Shown in pieces: positions 26,843 through 36,681 of a DNA stretch of 64,000 nt. Under the pieces are notes generated by a model. It did no database searches. It was not told where the DNA came from and worked only from the letters and a program-made list of their open reading frames with translations. Source of the stretch: Tepidibacter sp. (GTDB taxonomy: Bacteria > Bacillota > Clostridia > Peptostreptococcales > Peptostreptococcaceae); assembly GCF_025210165.1 (NCBI RefSeq), contig NZ_JAOASI010000063.1:1-64000 (forward strand). The letters are read 5' to 3'. The first letter of the stretch is position 1, and every line of letters begins with the position of its first letter. The position numbers and the translations under genes were made by a program.

Positions 26843-27811
26843 ATTTTCTATACTTACTCCTTTAAAGTAATGCTTTAATATTTCATCATATTTATAACCT
26901 TTATGAGCCATTCCATTTGCTCCCCATTGACTCATTCCTACTCCATGACCATACCCCTTAGTCAATATATTTACAAAATTTTTATCTACTTTTATATTAA
27001 AATCAGATGAATTAAGACCCAGTATACTTCTAACTTTACTTCCCTTTATAACACTTTTCCCTACTCTTATTTCTTTTACAGAACCGCCTTCACTTCTTGA
27101 TATAACTTCTATATCTTTGTCAATATCATCAGATAATACAATTCCAATACCCTTGAATTTATTTATAAAATCATTCTTACTTATCTTCATATTTGCTCTA
27201 AATTTTGGTGATTCTTGTTCATATGGGCTATCAACAGATCTTAAGTAAGGAAGACTAGAGCTAAATACTTCTTCAGAATTCTCAGTTTTACCTCCACTTG
27301 TTGAATGATATAGAGGTTGTATAGTTCTTGCTTCAAACATAAGTACCATTCCCTTAGTATCATCTACAGCTTTTTTTATTTTAGAAAACGACTCATTCAT
27401 CCATTTTTTATTATGTAATTTCTCAAGAGTTTTCGTATCTAGATATTCCTGGCAATGCCTATGATCTGTGCATACTACAGCTCCTTTATGCTGAGGTATT
27501 TTATCTCCTCCACTTTCAATTTTATGAAAAACATAGGACCTTGCCGCTATAGCCTGTGCCTTTAGAGCTTCTTGATCAAAGCTTGCTGGCATTTCAGATG
27601 CAACTACATTATATAGATACTCCTCAATATCCATATCTTCTACCTTATCTGTTTTTGTGTTATAAACTTTTATGTTTATGGAATTAGTTTTTTTAGTTTG
27701 TACAACTTTTTTTTGAAATATATCATCCTTATACATTCCAATAGTTAGTATTACAGGTAAAACTATTATCACTAAAAAAGTATATATAACAACTAAAAAA
27801 GGGTTTTTCAT
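26834..27811 (-). CDS. spoIID: Stage II sporulation protein D (lytic transglycosylase)
   Basis: Mother-cell peptidoglycan transglycosylase that drives engulfment with SpoIIP and SpoIIM. The 325 residues have an N-terminal membrane anchor (FLVVIYTFLVIIVLPVILTI). The SpoIID domain includes NVVASEMPASFDQEALKAQA, AIAARSYV, TSGGKTENSEEVF, PYLRSVDSPYE and GYGHGVGMSQWGANGMA. The ATG at 27811 follows GGAGGAG. Its start codon lies inside the 3' arm of the murA terminator hairpin (27800-27860). Confidence 0.96.
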   Translation of the reverse strand: MKNPFLVVIYTFLVIIVLPVILTIGMYKDDIFQKKVVQTKKTNSINIKVYNTKTDKVEDMDIEEYLYNVVASEMPASFDQEALKAQAIAARSYVFHKIESGGDKIPQHKGAVVCTDHRHCQEYLDTKTLEKLHNKKWMNESFSKIKKAVDDTKGMVLMFEARTIQPLYHSTSGGKTENSEEVFSSSLPYLRSVDSPYEQESPKFRANMKISKNDFINKFKGIGIVLSDDIDKDIEVISRSEGGSVKEIRVGKSVIKGSKVRSILGLNSSDFNIKVDKNFVNILTKGYGHGVGMSQWGANGMAHKGYKYDEILKHYFKGVSIENKY

Positions 27812-27860
27812 AGACTCTCCTCCTTTGATTATCTCTATCAATAAAGTCTATGAAAACCCT
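27800..27860 (-). terminator. murA terminator hairpin that overlaps the spoIID start
   Basis: Minus-strand arms AGGGTTTTCATAGACT (27860-27845) and AGTCTATGAAAAACCCT (27816-27800) pair over 16 bases with one bulged A, followed by six T. The 3' arm contains the spoIID ATG (27811-27809); the ribosome site GGAGGAG is the last part of the loop. The hairpin can terminate murA transcription and would also mask spoIID on any read-through RNA. Confidence 0.85.
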
Positions 27861-27867
27861 TATATTA

Positions 27868-29121
27868 TTATTCCTCTATAATTTCTATATTAGCACCTAA
27901 ATTATTTAACTTCTTATCTATATCCACATAACCTCTAAATATATGATATGTATCACCTATAATAGTTTCACCCTCAGATACAAGTCCTGCAAGTATTAAG
28001 GCAGCTCCTGCTCTTAAATCAGTTGCATTAACAGTAGATCCTTGAAGCTGATTTACTCCTTGAACTACTGCACTTCTTCCCTCTATCTTTATATTTGCGC
28101 CCATTCTCTTAAGCTCTGGTACATTCATAAATCTATTTTCAAATACAGTCTCTATAACTACACCAGTTCCTCTTGAAACACTTAAAAGTGCCATAAACTG
28201 AGATTGCATATCAGTTGGAAAACCTGGATGAGGAAGAGTTTTTATATCAGTAGGCTTTATTTCATCTGGACCTATAACCCTTACAGAATTATCCATTTCA
28301 TGGACCTCACATCCAACCTCTCTAAGCTTTGCAATAGTAGGTTTTAAGTGGTCTATTAATACATTGTCTACTAATACATCTCCTTTAGTTATAGCTGCTG
28401 CTACCATATAAGTTCCAGCTTCAATTCTATCAGGTATTACAGTATGAGTAGCTCCTTTAAGCTCTTTTACACCCTTAATCTTGATAGTATTAGTTCCTGC
28501 ACCTTTAATATTTGCTCCCATTTCATTTAAGAAATTAGCTAAATCAACTATTTCAGGTTCTTCTGCAACATTTTCTATTATAGTAGTTCCTTCTGCAAAT
28601 ACAGCTGCCATCATAATATTTTCAGTAGCTCCAACAGATGGAAAATCAAGATATAACTTAGTTCCTACTAACTTATCCGCTTTAGCCTCTATAAATCCGT
28701 GATCCATTTCAATTTGAGCTCCTAAAGATTTGAATCCTTTAAGATGAAGGTCTATAGGTCTTGTTCCTATAGCACAGCCTCCTGGCATTGATATTTTAGA
28801 ACTTTTAAATCTAGCAAGTAACGGTCCCATTACTAAAAATGATGCTCTCATTTTTCTTACAAGCTCGTAAGGTGCTTCACATGTATCTATATTTGTTGCA
28901 TCTACTGTAAGTACATCTTCATTAAATTCTACTTTAGCACCTAAATGTCTTAAAAGATCTGATATTACATGCACATCTCTTAAGTTTGGTACTCCCTTTA
29001 ATACTGATTTTCCATTTGCAAGAAGTGTTGCTGCTATAACTGGAAGAACTGCATTCTTCGCTCCATTTATTTTTACTGTTCCCTTTAAAGGTTGACTTTT
29101 TCTAACTACTATCTTCGACAC
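27868..29121 (-). CDS. murA: UDP-N-acetylglucosamine 1-carboxyvinyltransferase
   Basis: First committed step of peptidoglycan synthesis, moving enolpyruvate from PEP to UDP-GlcNAc. The 417 residues include [31 protein letters not shown] and [20 protein letters not shown]. The fosfomycin-target Cys is the one in GGCAIG. It has a GTG start behind GGAAGGGACTG. Genomic position next to ywmB and spoIID corresponds to murAA of Bacillus. Confidence 0.97.
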   Translation of the reverse strand: MSKIVVRKSQPLKGTVKINGAKNAVLPVIAATLLANGKSVLKGVPNLRDVHVISDLLRHLGAKVEFNEDVLTVDATNIDTCEAPYELVRKMRASFLVMGPLLARFKSSKISMPGGCAIGTRPIDLHLKGFKSLGAQIEMDHGFIEAKADKLVGTKLYLDFPSVGATENIMMAAVFAEGTTIIENVAEEPEIVDLANFLNEMGANIKGAGTNTIKIKGVKELKGATHTVIPDRIEAGTYMVAAAITKGDVLVDNVLIDHLKPTIAKLREVGCEVHEMDNSVRVIGPDEIKPTDIKTLPHPGFPTDMQSQFMALLSVSRGTGVVIETVFENRFMNVPELKRMGANIKIEGRSAVVQGVNQLQGSTVNATDLRAGAALILAGLVSEGETIIGDTYHIFRGYVDIDKKLNNLGANIEIIEE

Positions 29122-29137
29122 TTTTTTCAGTCCCTTC

Positions 29138-29911
29138 CTAATATTCTAATGTTATAAGAGGTGTACCTATATACACAAAAGTCTTATCATCATATTCACT
29201 ATATCTGACAGAAGCGTTTACATTTATCTTATCTTCACCGTACTCTATACAATTTCCTAAATTTTTAGTGTATCCTGTTGTTGATAATATATTATCATCT
29301 TGTATTTCATCCTTTTTTTGCGCATCTAAACTAGATAATATATCGTCCACTATATTATTATAACATTTTTCATCTATTTTTCCTTCAAAAAATCCACATA
29401 TACAAGAATATACATCTATATTTTTTGAATATTTTTTTAAATTATTTTTAAGTTTAATATAATCCTCTACTATACCTTTATACACTTGATTCGTGTTAAT
29501 GTCAACTATAATATGAGTTTGTTCCATACTTTGACATTTTTCGCTATCGATTATAATGGATATACCTCGTTCTGCTTTATTTTGGCTATTTCTGTCATAT
29601 ACATATATTTGTCTGAAATCTTTTTGTTCACTTCTTGTGTATTCCATTCTTTCTTTATCAATACCAAACTTAGCTACAATCTCATTAACTATTTTATCCA
29701 TTTCCTCAAAGCTTAAAAACTCATTATCCATCATAGCATGAGCATTTATATTGTAATTGTCAAAAGTAGAACCCGTCTTCTCAAAAGAATCTAATATAAG
29801 TTCATAATCATTTCTATCCTTTTGATTATCGTCTAAATTAACTTGTTCAGCTGATGATATCATACTAAAAAATAAAACTAATATTATTATAACTCCAAGT
29901 ACTTTTTTCAT
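29138..29911 (-). CDS. ywmB: YwmB-like secreted protein
   Basis: A 257-residue protein with a signal peptide ([23 protein letters not shown]). It has the YwmB family fold assignment by context: directly upstream of murA, as in Bacillus, and similar in size. Two Cys (SCICGFF, DEKCYN) lie near residues 195-205. The function of the family is not established. Confidence 0.8.
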   Translation of the reverse strand: MKKVLGVIIILVLFFSMISSAEQVNLDDNQKDRNDYELILDSFEKTGSTFDNYNINAHAMMDNEFLSFEEMDKIVNEIVAKFGIDKERMEYTRSEQKDFRQIYVYDRNSQNKAERGISIIIDSEKCQSMEQTHIIVDINTNQVYKGIVEDYIKLKNNLKKYSKNIDVYSCICGFFEGKIDEKCYNNIVDDILSSLDAQKKDEIQDDNILSTTGYTKNLGNCIEYGEDKINVNASVRYSEYDDKTFVYIGTPLITLEY

Positions 29912-29930
29912 AATAAATCCCCCTTTAAAT

Positions 29931-29969
29931 TGTATCTATTTTGATTATTGACAATTTAAAGGGGGTTAT
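29931..29969 (-). terminator. Inverted repeat between GH26 gene and ywmB
   Basis: CCCCCTTTAAATTGT and ACAATTTAAAGGGGG pair perfectly over 15 bases around a ten-base loop (29922-29961 approximately). It is a likely terminator for the glycosidase gene, and part of it also covers the ywmB leader. Confidence 0.75.
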
Positions 29970-29976
29970 ACATTTA

Positions 29977-31548
29977 TTATTTTATTTTTTGAAATCCATT
30001 TTTGAATGCATTCATTAACTCTTCATTAGTATCTAGTCTATACGTTCTAGCTGGATTTCCATTTTTATCCCAATCTATTCCATTCCACCATATAGCTATT
30101 TTAATTCTAGGATAATTGTGTATTGTATCAAACATATTGTTTACCCAATTTATTTTATCTCCACCAACATCATTAGACCCAAACTCTGTTATCATAAAGG
30201 GTTGTTTGAATAATTTAGTATATTCTTCATATACTGGAGTATATATATTATCAAACTCTCTCCAAACTTCACCTTTGTAATAATTCCCTGTATTATAACC
30301 TGTAAGACCTATAACATCTACATTCTCATCACCAGGATAATAGTTTAAATAGTGGTTCCAAGAAAAGTTAGGAAAAGACTTATCATTAGGATTCCATACC
30401 CAAATTACATTCTCCACTCCCTCATCTTCAAATATCTTATATACATATTTCCAAAGTTCATTAAATATCAATGTATCCTTTGAGTAATAATAAGAAGAAT
30501 ATGTACACCAATCTCCATTCATCTCATTGTTTAATCTAAATAGAACAGGCTTTCCAAATTTTTTAATTTTCTTAGCATAGTTTCTAAGCCAATGATCATA
30601 CTCTCCATCCAATATATCGTAGCTAATATTTTTATTCACTGGAAGCGATAAATCTGCTTTTGATGTTTGAAGTGTAAGCTCAACTATTTTCTTATCATTA
30701 TAAGCTCTTTTAAGTTCGTCTATATCTAGTTTTGAATCTAAAGAATGATATTTTACTAATACGGAAAAATCATAACCTAGTCTATCTTGTAAGCTATGTA
30801 AATAATTCATATTAGTAGGAGCTGTAGGCTCAAATATTCCAAAGCTTACTTTATCAGAACTAGTCAAATAGTTGTTATAAAATTCTTTAGTAGGATTATT
30901 CCATTGCTTATGTTTATTATCATACATCTTATTTATTCTAGCAGTTCCCTTTGGTTCAAAAAACTTTATAGTCCCAACAAGAGACTCAAAATACTCTATA
31001 GGCTGTTGAGATTTTAGTATAACTGTATAAACCTCATTGTTATTTTTCTTTATTTCAGCACTTGCATAGTAATTATAATCTTTATCAAGTCTATTGAGTT
31101 TTTTTCTACTCCACTTTATAATTCTTATATTTTTACCATTAATATTGATCCTTTTGTCAGATTCAAGATTATGGTACTCTCTATTATATAAAAATTTATT
31201 ACTATAATTAGTGTAAACATTAAAATTAACCTTGTCATAGTATACTTCCATTATACTATTTCCATCTGCAAAGCTTGTCTTATATAAAGATTCACTTGTA
31301 TCTAATTTCATATAATTTGCAAACTGTATTGAATACCCTTTTGGATAATTTATATATTCATTAGTGTATTCATTTATTTTAACCACCTGATGAAAGTCAT
31401 CCCATTCATTAAATTGATTATTATCAGATATCTGTCCATTTAATATATTTGTAGCATTATTTCTTCCATATTCTACAGCGTATGTAGTCTTTATATTAAT
31501 ACTAAATACAAAAATAAATATAATTACATATAAATATAGTTTTCTCAT
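29977..31548 (-). CDS. Secreted glycoside hydrolase family 26-like enzyme
   Basis: A 523-residue exported protein: signal peptide (MRKLYLYVIIFIFVFSINIKTTYA), an N-terminal domain of about 190 residues of unknown role, and a C-terminal GH26-type TIM barrel. The predicted acid/base Glu lies in RLNNEMNGDWC and the nucleophile Glu in FMITEFGSNDVGG; VIWVWNPND and VDVIGLTGYNTG are also typical. GH26 enzymes mostly cleave beta-1,4-mannan or mixed glucans; the substrate here is unproven. The ATG follows GGAGGGG. Confidence 0.88.
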   Translation of the reverse strand: MRKLYLYVIIFIFVFSINIKTTYAVEYGRNNATNILNGQISDNNQFNEWDDFHQVVKINEYTNEYINYPKGYSIQFANYMKLDTSESLYKTSFADGNSIMEVYYDKVNFNVYTNYSNKFLYNREYHNLESDKRININGKNIRIIKWSRKKLNRLDKDYNYYASAEIKKNNNEVYTVILKSQQPIEYFESLVGTIKFFEPKGTARINKMYDNKHKQWNNPTKEFYNNYLTSSDKVSFGIFEPTAPTNMNYLHSLQDRLGYDFSVLVKYHSLDSKLDIDELKRAYNDKKIVELTLQTSKADLSLPVNKNISYDILDGEYDHWLRNYAKKIKKFGKPVLFRLNNEMNGDWCTYSSYYYSKDTLIFNELWKYVYKIFEDEGVENVIWVWNPNDKSFPNFSWNHYLNYYPGDENVDVIGLTGYNTGNYYKGEVWREFDNIYTPVYEEYTKLFKQPFMITEFGSNDVGGDKINWVNNMFDTIHNYPRIKIAIWWNGIDWDKNGNPARTYRLDTNEELMNAFKNGFQKIK

Positions 31549-31629
31549 CAACACCCCTCCTTAGTCCACTATATTATAACTTAATTAAAGTTATTTTTAA
31601 ACTATATATATCTTTTTTGATAATTAATT

Positions 31630-32790
31630 TCATTTTATTATATTATTCTCCACAAGCAACTTTTCTAAATATGGACTTGCATTTAAGAATTTCTTAAATT
31701 GTTTATATTCATCTATAAGAAATTTATCTATTTCCCCTTTATACTTAACAGCTCTTATTAAAAGATTTTTCGGAGTATGCTCAGTCTCTATAAATTCTAA
31801 TATCTGAGTTTTATATCCAATTATTTCAAGAAGATTTGCTCTTATTGAATCGGTTGCAAGAGACGATAATCTCTCTTTTATTATTCCATGCTTTAACATA
31901 GGGCTTAATAAATCATTTTTTATCTGAGTATTTAGCTCATGCTGACAGCATGGAACTGATAATATAACCTTACTATTCCAACAAATAGCTTTAAATAGTG
32001 CCATATCAGTAGCTATATCACAAGCATGAAGAGTTACTACCATATCTACCTCTGTAAATTCATCAAAATCAGATATATTACCTATTTGAAAACTCAAATT
32101 CTCATAGTTTAATTCCTTAGCGACTTTATTACAATACTCTATAACATCCTTTTTAATATCTAGTCCTACTATTTCTACATTAAATTTAGCTATCTTAACA
32201 AGATAATAATAAAGAGCAAACGTAAGATAAGACTTTCCACAACCAAAATCTATAATCTTTATTCTCTTATTTTTATCAAAATTTGCTTCTACATCCTTTA
32301 CCATCTCTAAAAATCTATTTAGCTGTCTAAATTTATCTCTCTTTTGTTTTTTTACATTTCCTTTTTCATTCATAACTCCAAGGTACTGAAGAAAATCACA
32401 AGGAACATCTTCTTCTAGTATATATTTTTTCTTTCTATTATGAGATATATTCACTGTTTTTTTAGTTGCTTTCTTCTTTAATACATTAGCCTTACCTTTT
32501 TTATTTACAAGTATTTGATAGTCATTATTAATACAGTACATCTGAGCTTGCTTAAAGTTTTTATTTATATGTTCTATTATTTCATCTACAGTGTCTTTGG
32601 GTAGTAAATTCTTGTGTATTTCTTTATTAGAGTATACATAAGTTAATTGGTACATAAAATCATTTTTTATTTTTATAGGCCTTATATTTATTTTGTTGTA
32701 ATCTAATTCTTTATTTCTTTTATTGCTAAGAACTGCTTGAATCAATTCTTTATCATTTATAATATCGTTAATCAAATCATTACTATTCAT
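31630..32790 (-). CDS. SAM-dependent methyltransferase (RNA-type, unassigned)
   Basis: A 386-residue protein with a class I methyltransferase fold in the C-terminal half: motif I IIDFGCGKSYLTFALYYYLV, motif II VEIVGLDIKKDV, and VVTLHACDIATDMALFKAIC. The N-terminal 140 residues are a basic substrate-recognition region. This is the COG0500-type group seen in clostridia whose substrate is not known, possibly RNA. It stands alone behind GAGGATATTTT. Confidence 0.85.
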   Translation of the reverse strand: MNSNDLINDIINDKELIQAVLSNKRNKELDYNKINIRPIKIKNDFMYQLTYVYSNKEIHKNLLPKDTVDEIIEHINKNFKQAQMYCINNDYQILVNKKGKANVLKKKATKKTVNISHNRKKKYILEEDVPCDFLQYLGVMNEKGNVKKQKRDKFRQLNRFLEMVKDVEANFDKNKRIKIIDFGCGKSYLTFALYYYLVKIAKFNVEIVGLDIKKDVIEYCNKVAKELNYENLSFQIGNISDFDEFTEVDMVVTLHACDIATDMALFKAICWNSKVILSVPCCQHELNTQIKNDLLSPMLKHGIIKERLSSLATDSIRANLLEIIGYKTQILEFIETEHTPKNLLIRAVKYKGEIDKFLIDEYKQFKKFLNASPYLEKLLVENNIIK

Positions 32791-32819
32791 AAAATATCCT
32801 CTTTCTATTTGATATATTT

Positions 32820-32862
32820 AATCCAAAAGCTAAGAGTTACAAGACTCTACAGCTTCTGGATA
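32820..32862. repeat. Small hairpin repeat, copy H1
   Basis: AATCCAAAAGCTAAGAGT pairs with ACTCTACAGCTTCTGGAT. The reverse complement matches the outer part of the hairpin at 40824-40896 (CCAGAAGCTGTAGAGT...ACTCTTAGCTTT). Confidence 0.65.
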
Positions 32863-32928
32863 AGTTTCACTTGATTATATATGATATAGTATCATTTTAT
32901 CTATCAAAGTACAAACCTACTACTATTC

Positions 32929-34644
32929 TTATATTTTAAATTCATTAACTATGTCTTTTAATTCTTTTGTAATTTCTTCTAATTCATATGATGAATTAGA
33001 TATTTCTTCTATTATAGCTGCTTGTTGCTGTATAGATGCACTTATCTGCTCAGTAGAAGCACTTGATTGTTGTGTAACAGCTGATATTTCTTGGATTGAT
33101 GCTACAACTATATTTTTATCATCATTTATTTTTTGTATATTATTTATTAAATTATCTATTTGTATAATTATATTTTTTATAGCTTTACTAATATATTTAA
33201 ATTTTTCTTCTGTAATATTAGATGCCTTTTCTGTATTTAAAACTATTTCTTTTGAATCATCTATCTTTTGTTTTGTACTATGAATTTCTAATTTAATATT
33301 ATTAATAGTATTTTCTATACTATCAACATTATTATTTACTTGGTCTGCTAATTTTTGTATTTCTTTTGCTACTACAGTAAATCCCTTCCCTGCTTCACCT
33401 GCTCTTGCCGCTTCTATCATTGCATTTAAAGCTAGTAGATTAGTTTGATCTGCAATAGCTTTTATAGTTTCTGTAATTTCTCCTATTGTGTTTGACTCAT
33501 TATCAAGAATATCAACTTGAGATACTACTTCTGACAATGTAATTATATTATCAGATATTGATTCTTTTAATCCTAATATAGCTCTATTTCCTTCTTCATT
33601 TGCTTTATTTATTTCATCTATATATTTTTCTATTTCTACTGAATTTTCTGCTGTTATCTCTATGTTTTTAGAAAGATTATCAAGCTTTAATACAGCTTCT
33701 TCTGCATTTATGGCTTGATCTGTTGCACCTTTTACTAAATCATCTGTTGCATCTGCTATACCTTGAAATGTTATTGAAGTATCTTTAATGCTGTTATACA
33801 TATTCTTTGCATTATATTCTACATTATTCGAAAAATCTTTTATGCTTTTAATAATGTTTCTAATAGATTTTCTCACTTTAACTAATTCATCTATTATATC
33901 TGAAAGTTCATCTTTATTCTTAAGTTTTTTAAATTTATTCATTAAATCCTCATTAACCTTCAAATTAAAATCATTAGTCTCCTTTAAGCTTATCATAATA
34001 CCATTTAATCTATTGCTTATACTCTTATTTATAATCCATGCTAAGAATATACTTATGATTATAATTATAATTGTTAGTATTATGAATATCTTTACAAAAT
34101 GATTATATATTGAAGCATTGGTATTATTTTGAGAAATCTCTTTCTTATGTTCATCTAATTCTGAGTCTTTACTTTTAATATCGTTATATTTATTTAGTGA
34201 TTCTGTTAAAATAATTTTATTAGCTTCCTTTTTATTTAAGTCTGAACTTAACTTAATAATTTTATCGCTTATTTTAAGATAAGATTCAGTGTTTTTTTGA
34301 AATTCTTGAATTAATATTCTATCTTCTTCAAGGTAAACCGTTTTCATATAATCTTTAAACGATTTTCTTATATCCTCTTTTATATCTTCCATTTCTTTTT
34401 TGACTTCTAGCATTCTATCTTTATCATTAAGTGATATATGTCTAAATTCGTGAAGTCTATAGTCTCTTATATTTTCATTGATATAATGTAGAGAGTCTAC
34501 ACCAGTAAACCATAACTTCATATTTTCTGTAGATTTTTTATTTATATTATTAATTGATTTTATTGAAAAAAAACTTAAGCCTATCATCATTATAATTATT
34601 AACCCAAAGCATATAATCAACCTATTTTTTATGCTTATATTCAT
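32929..34644 (-). CDS. Methyl-accepting chemotaxis protein
   Basis: Transmembrane chemoreceptor of 571 residues. It has an N-terminal membrane helix ([20 protein letters not shown]), an extracytoplasmic helical sensor of about 150 residues (four-helix-bundle type), a second helix ([20 protein letters not shown]), HAMP, and a signalling domain with the conserved hairpin tip [20 protein letters not shown] and [15 protein letters not shown]. The ligand is unknown. The ATG at 34644 follows AGGGGTGAATTCAGA. Confidence 0.95.
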   Translation of the reverse strand: MNISIKNRLIICFGLIIIMMIGLSFFSIKSINNINKKSTENMKLWFTGVDSLHYINENIRDYRLHEFRHISLNDKDRMLEVKKEMEDIKEDIRKSFKDYMKTVYLEEDRILIQEFQKNTESYLKISDKIIKLSSDLNKKEANKIILTESLNKYNDIKSKDSELDEHKKEISQNNTNASIYNHFVKIFIILTIIIIIISIFLAWIINKSISNRLNGIMISLKETNDFNLKVNEDLMNKFKKLKNKDELSDIIDELVKVRKSIRNIIKSIKDFSNNVEYNAKNMYNSIKDTSITFQGIADATDDLVKGATDQAINAEEAVLKLDNLSKNIEITAENSVEIEKYIDEINKANEEGNRAILGLKESISDNIITLSEVVSQVDILDNESNTIGEITETIKAIADQTNLLALNAMIEAARAGEAGKGFTVVAKEIQKLADQVNNNVDSIENTINNIKLEIHSTKQKIDDSKEIVLNTEKASNITEEKFKYISKAIKNIIIQIDNLINNIQKINDDKNIVVASIQEISAVTQQSSASTEQISASIQQQAAIIEEISNSSYELEEITKELKDIVNEFKI

Positions 34645-34770
34645 TCTGAATTCACCCCTGTTGTATTTTTTTGATGTACCCATTATCTTGTATCCTTCTT
34701 TAATTTATTATATTCGCTTATAATTTTTTGTTTCATTATAGGAGATACTATCAAAAAGGTGGTGATTTAC

Positions 34771-35079
34771 TTGAATATAAATAAGTCTTTATCTTGTCCA
34801 AATTGCAATAGCAATGATTTTTTATTAAAATATGAAGCTAAGTATGTTTATGTTTATAAGATAGATACAAGTAATTTTGAAGATATAAACAAAACCTCTA
34901 ATGTTCCTTTTTTATTTGATACAAGGGATAAAGCAGATTCAAATCAGTATATAGAATGTATGGGATGTAAAAATAGATATAAGTGTGATCTTGAACATGA
35001 TCATGAAAAGATAGATTTTACTATACTTCAAAAAGCAATCCGATCAGATTATATAGAAAACCCTGAATTTTTTGGATAG
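34771..35079 (+). CDS. Small zinc-ribbon protein, unknown
   Basis: About 102 residues, not recognised as a named family. Two Cys pairs, CPNCNSNDF near the start and CMGCKNRYKCDLEHDHEK in the second half, look like a zinc ribbon. The TTG at 34771 is preferred because AAAGGTGGTGA sits at the right distance; GTG codons at 34759/34762 overlap that site. It is divergent from the chemoreceptor. Confidence 0.7.
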   Translation: MNINKSLSCPNCNSNDFLLKYEAKYVYVYKIDTSNFEDINKTSNVPFLFDTRDKADSNQYIECMGCKNRYKCDLEHDHEKIDFTILQKAIRSDYIENPEFFG

Positions 35080-35094
35080 TATATTTGAACACTA

Positions 35095-35138
35095 AAATCT
35101 AAGTCTCATATATAAGGTATATGAAACTTAGATTTATC
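35095..35138 (+). terminator. Terminator after zinc-ribbon gene
   Basis: AAATCTAAGT and ACTTAGATTT pair perfectly, with CATAT/ATATG extending the stem inside. T-rich sequence follows. Confidence 0.75.
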
Positions 35139-35184
35139 TTTAAATTGTAGATAAATATACTTTTAGTTATGATTTTCAAAAAAG

Positions 35185-36459
35185 TTATTTTGCCTCTATT
35201 TTAAAAGGCTTCTTTATCAAATTATTATAATTATCTATTGTTAATGTTATAGGATTTTTATACTTTATATTTTGGGGTATACTAATATGTGTGTTTGTAT
35301 ACTCTTCTCTTTGTGAGCGACCCACACTATAAGCATGATATGATATATTATCTTTATCCTTAAATTCAAACCCAAAGGATATATTCTTATCACACTCAAA
35401 TATTAACTCATATAATTTTTCTTCTTCAAATGATGCATCTTTTTCATATCTTATCTGTTTAAGCTTTAATCCAGGTATTGATGATTTGGTTAATTTATTA
35501 TTTTCGATATCAACTACTACTTCTAATTTATCTTTTTCAATAGCCTTTATTCCAGTCCCCTTTACATAAAGCTTTTCATTATTTTCAAAATATGGACTTT
35601 CAAAATATAAAGATCTATTTTCACCTTTATTCCTACTTATATAACCATCTATACCTAAATCATACTCTTTATTATTGGTTGATATTTTTAAATCTTTTAT
35701 TTCAAATATTTTCATAGTATTATCTTTATCATATCTTATATCAATAATTGTAGTAGTTGGATAAACTGTAATATTATCTATATATATCTTTTGATTTTTA
35801 ATATCTATAGCTTCATCTACACTATATACCTTCTTTTTAGCTTCAAATATTTTCTTATCTATAGGTATGTAAAAAGTATATTTATAACTAGACTCTTTTT
35901 CGTCTTTAGATTTATTAGATTCTATCATTTCATCATATTCTTGTGAATTATACTCCGATTCATTTAGTATTATATCTAGCTTAATTTTTGATAAATGTTT
36001 CAATTCTTCAGAAAATAATAAATCAAAGCTATCATGTATTCTTTTAACCTTATTGAGATTTGTATCTCCGTAAGTTATATAAGGGCTTGTACCCCCTTTT
36101 ATAGCTTTTTTATTTTCATCATATAAGTGATACTCTATGCTTTTAATATACTTATGGTTTGATTTATTTTTTATAGTATAAAAAACCTTAATCCTTTTTT
36201 TATCCACTATAATGTTATCAACTGTAACTTCCAATCCATCTTTTTCTTGAGACTTTTCTACTTTTTGTATAAAACCAGACTTAATCGCCATTTGTATTCC
36301 TTTATCCTCTATATTGTAGGCTTCATTAAAATTAAACTTTTTGATAATATTATCTAAATACCAAGTTCTTGTATAGGTATATATTGATAAAGGTATTATA
36401 GTTAACACAATTATGGTGATAATTATTATTTTTTTATTAAACTTATATTTATTATTCAT
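35185..36459 (-). CDS. DUF4179-like membrane-anchored protein
   Basis: A 424-residue protein with one N-terminal membrane helix (KIIIITIIVLTIIPLSIYTY) and a large extracellular beta-rich part. IQMAIKSGFIQKVEKSQEKD followed by GLEVTVDNIIVDKKRI resembles the DUF4179 domain of ECF-sigma-associated membrane proteins in Firmicutes. No sigma factor gene sits next to it here, which is unusual for that family. Role unknown. Confidence 0.7.
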   Translation of the reverse strand: MNNKYKFNKKIIIITIIVLTIIPLSIYTYTRTWYLDNIIKKFNFNEAYNIEDKGIQMAIKSGFIQKVEKSQEKDGLEVTVDNIIVDKKRIKVFYTIKNKSNHKYIKSIEYHLYDENKKAIKGGTSPYITYGDTNLNKVKRIHDSFDLLFSEELKHLSKIKLDIILNESEYNSQEYDEMIESNKSKDEKESSYKYTFYIPIDKKIFEAKKKVYSVDEAIDIKNQKIYIDNITVYPTTTIIDIRYDKDNTMKIFEIKDLKISTNNKEYDLGIDGYISRNKGENRSLYFESPYFENNEKLYVKGTGIKAIEKDKLEVVVDIENNKLTKSSIPGLKLKQIRYEKDASFEEEKLYELIFECDKNISFGFEFKDKDNISYHAYSVGRSQREEYTNTHISIPQNIKYKNPITLTIDNYNNLIKKPFKIEAK

Positions 36460-36499
36460 ATCTCCCTCCTACATATTTAATTATCTACATTTATGGAAA

Positions 36500-36566
36500 T
36501 TATATCATATAATCCAATATTTAGAATGTCATTGTAATTATATACTATAATATGATTATTGTTTAG
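36500..36566. repeat. 67-nt promoter-like repeat, copy C1
   Basis: TTATATCATATAATCCAATA through GATTATTGTTTAG is about 85 % identical to 40928-40994. It contains TATAAT and lies upstream of no intact plus-strand gene. Confidence 0.7.
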
Positions 36567-36598
36567 GCAAATTGACAATCCACTATTTAAAAATTAAT

Positions 36599-36651
36599 AA
36601 AGCACCATTATTTCAAACTATTATTTAGCCTAAAATAATGGTGCTTTGTAT
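36599..36651 (-). terminator. Terminator after flavin oxidoreductase gene
   Basis: AAAGCACCATTATTTT and AAATAATGGTGCTTT pair around a loop of about 20 bases. Confidence 0.75.
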
Positions 36652-36681
36652 GTTAAATGAATAATAAAGTTAACTTATAAA

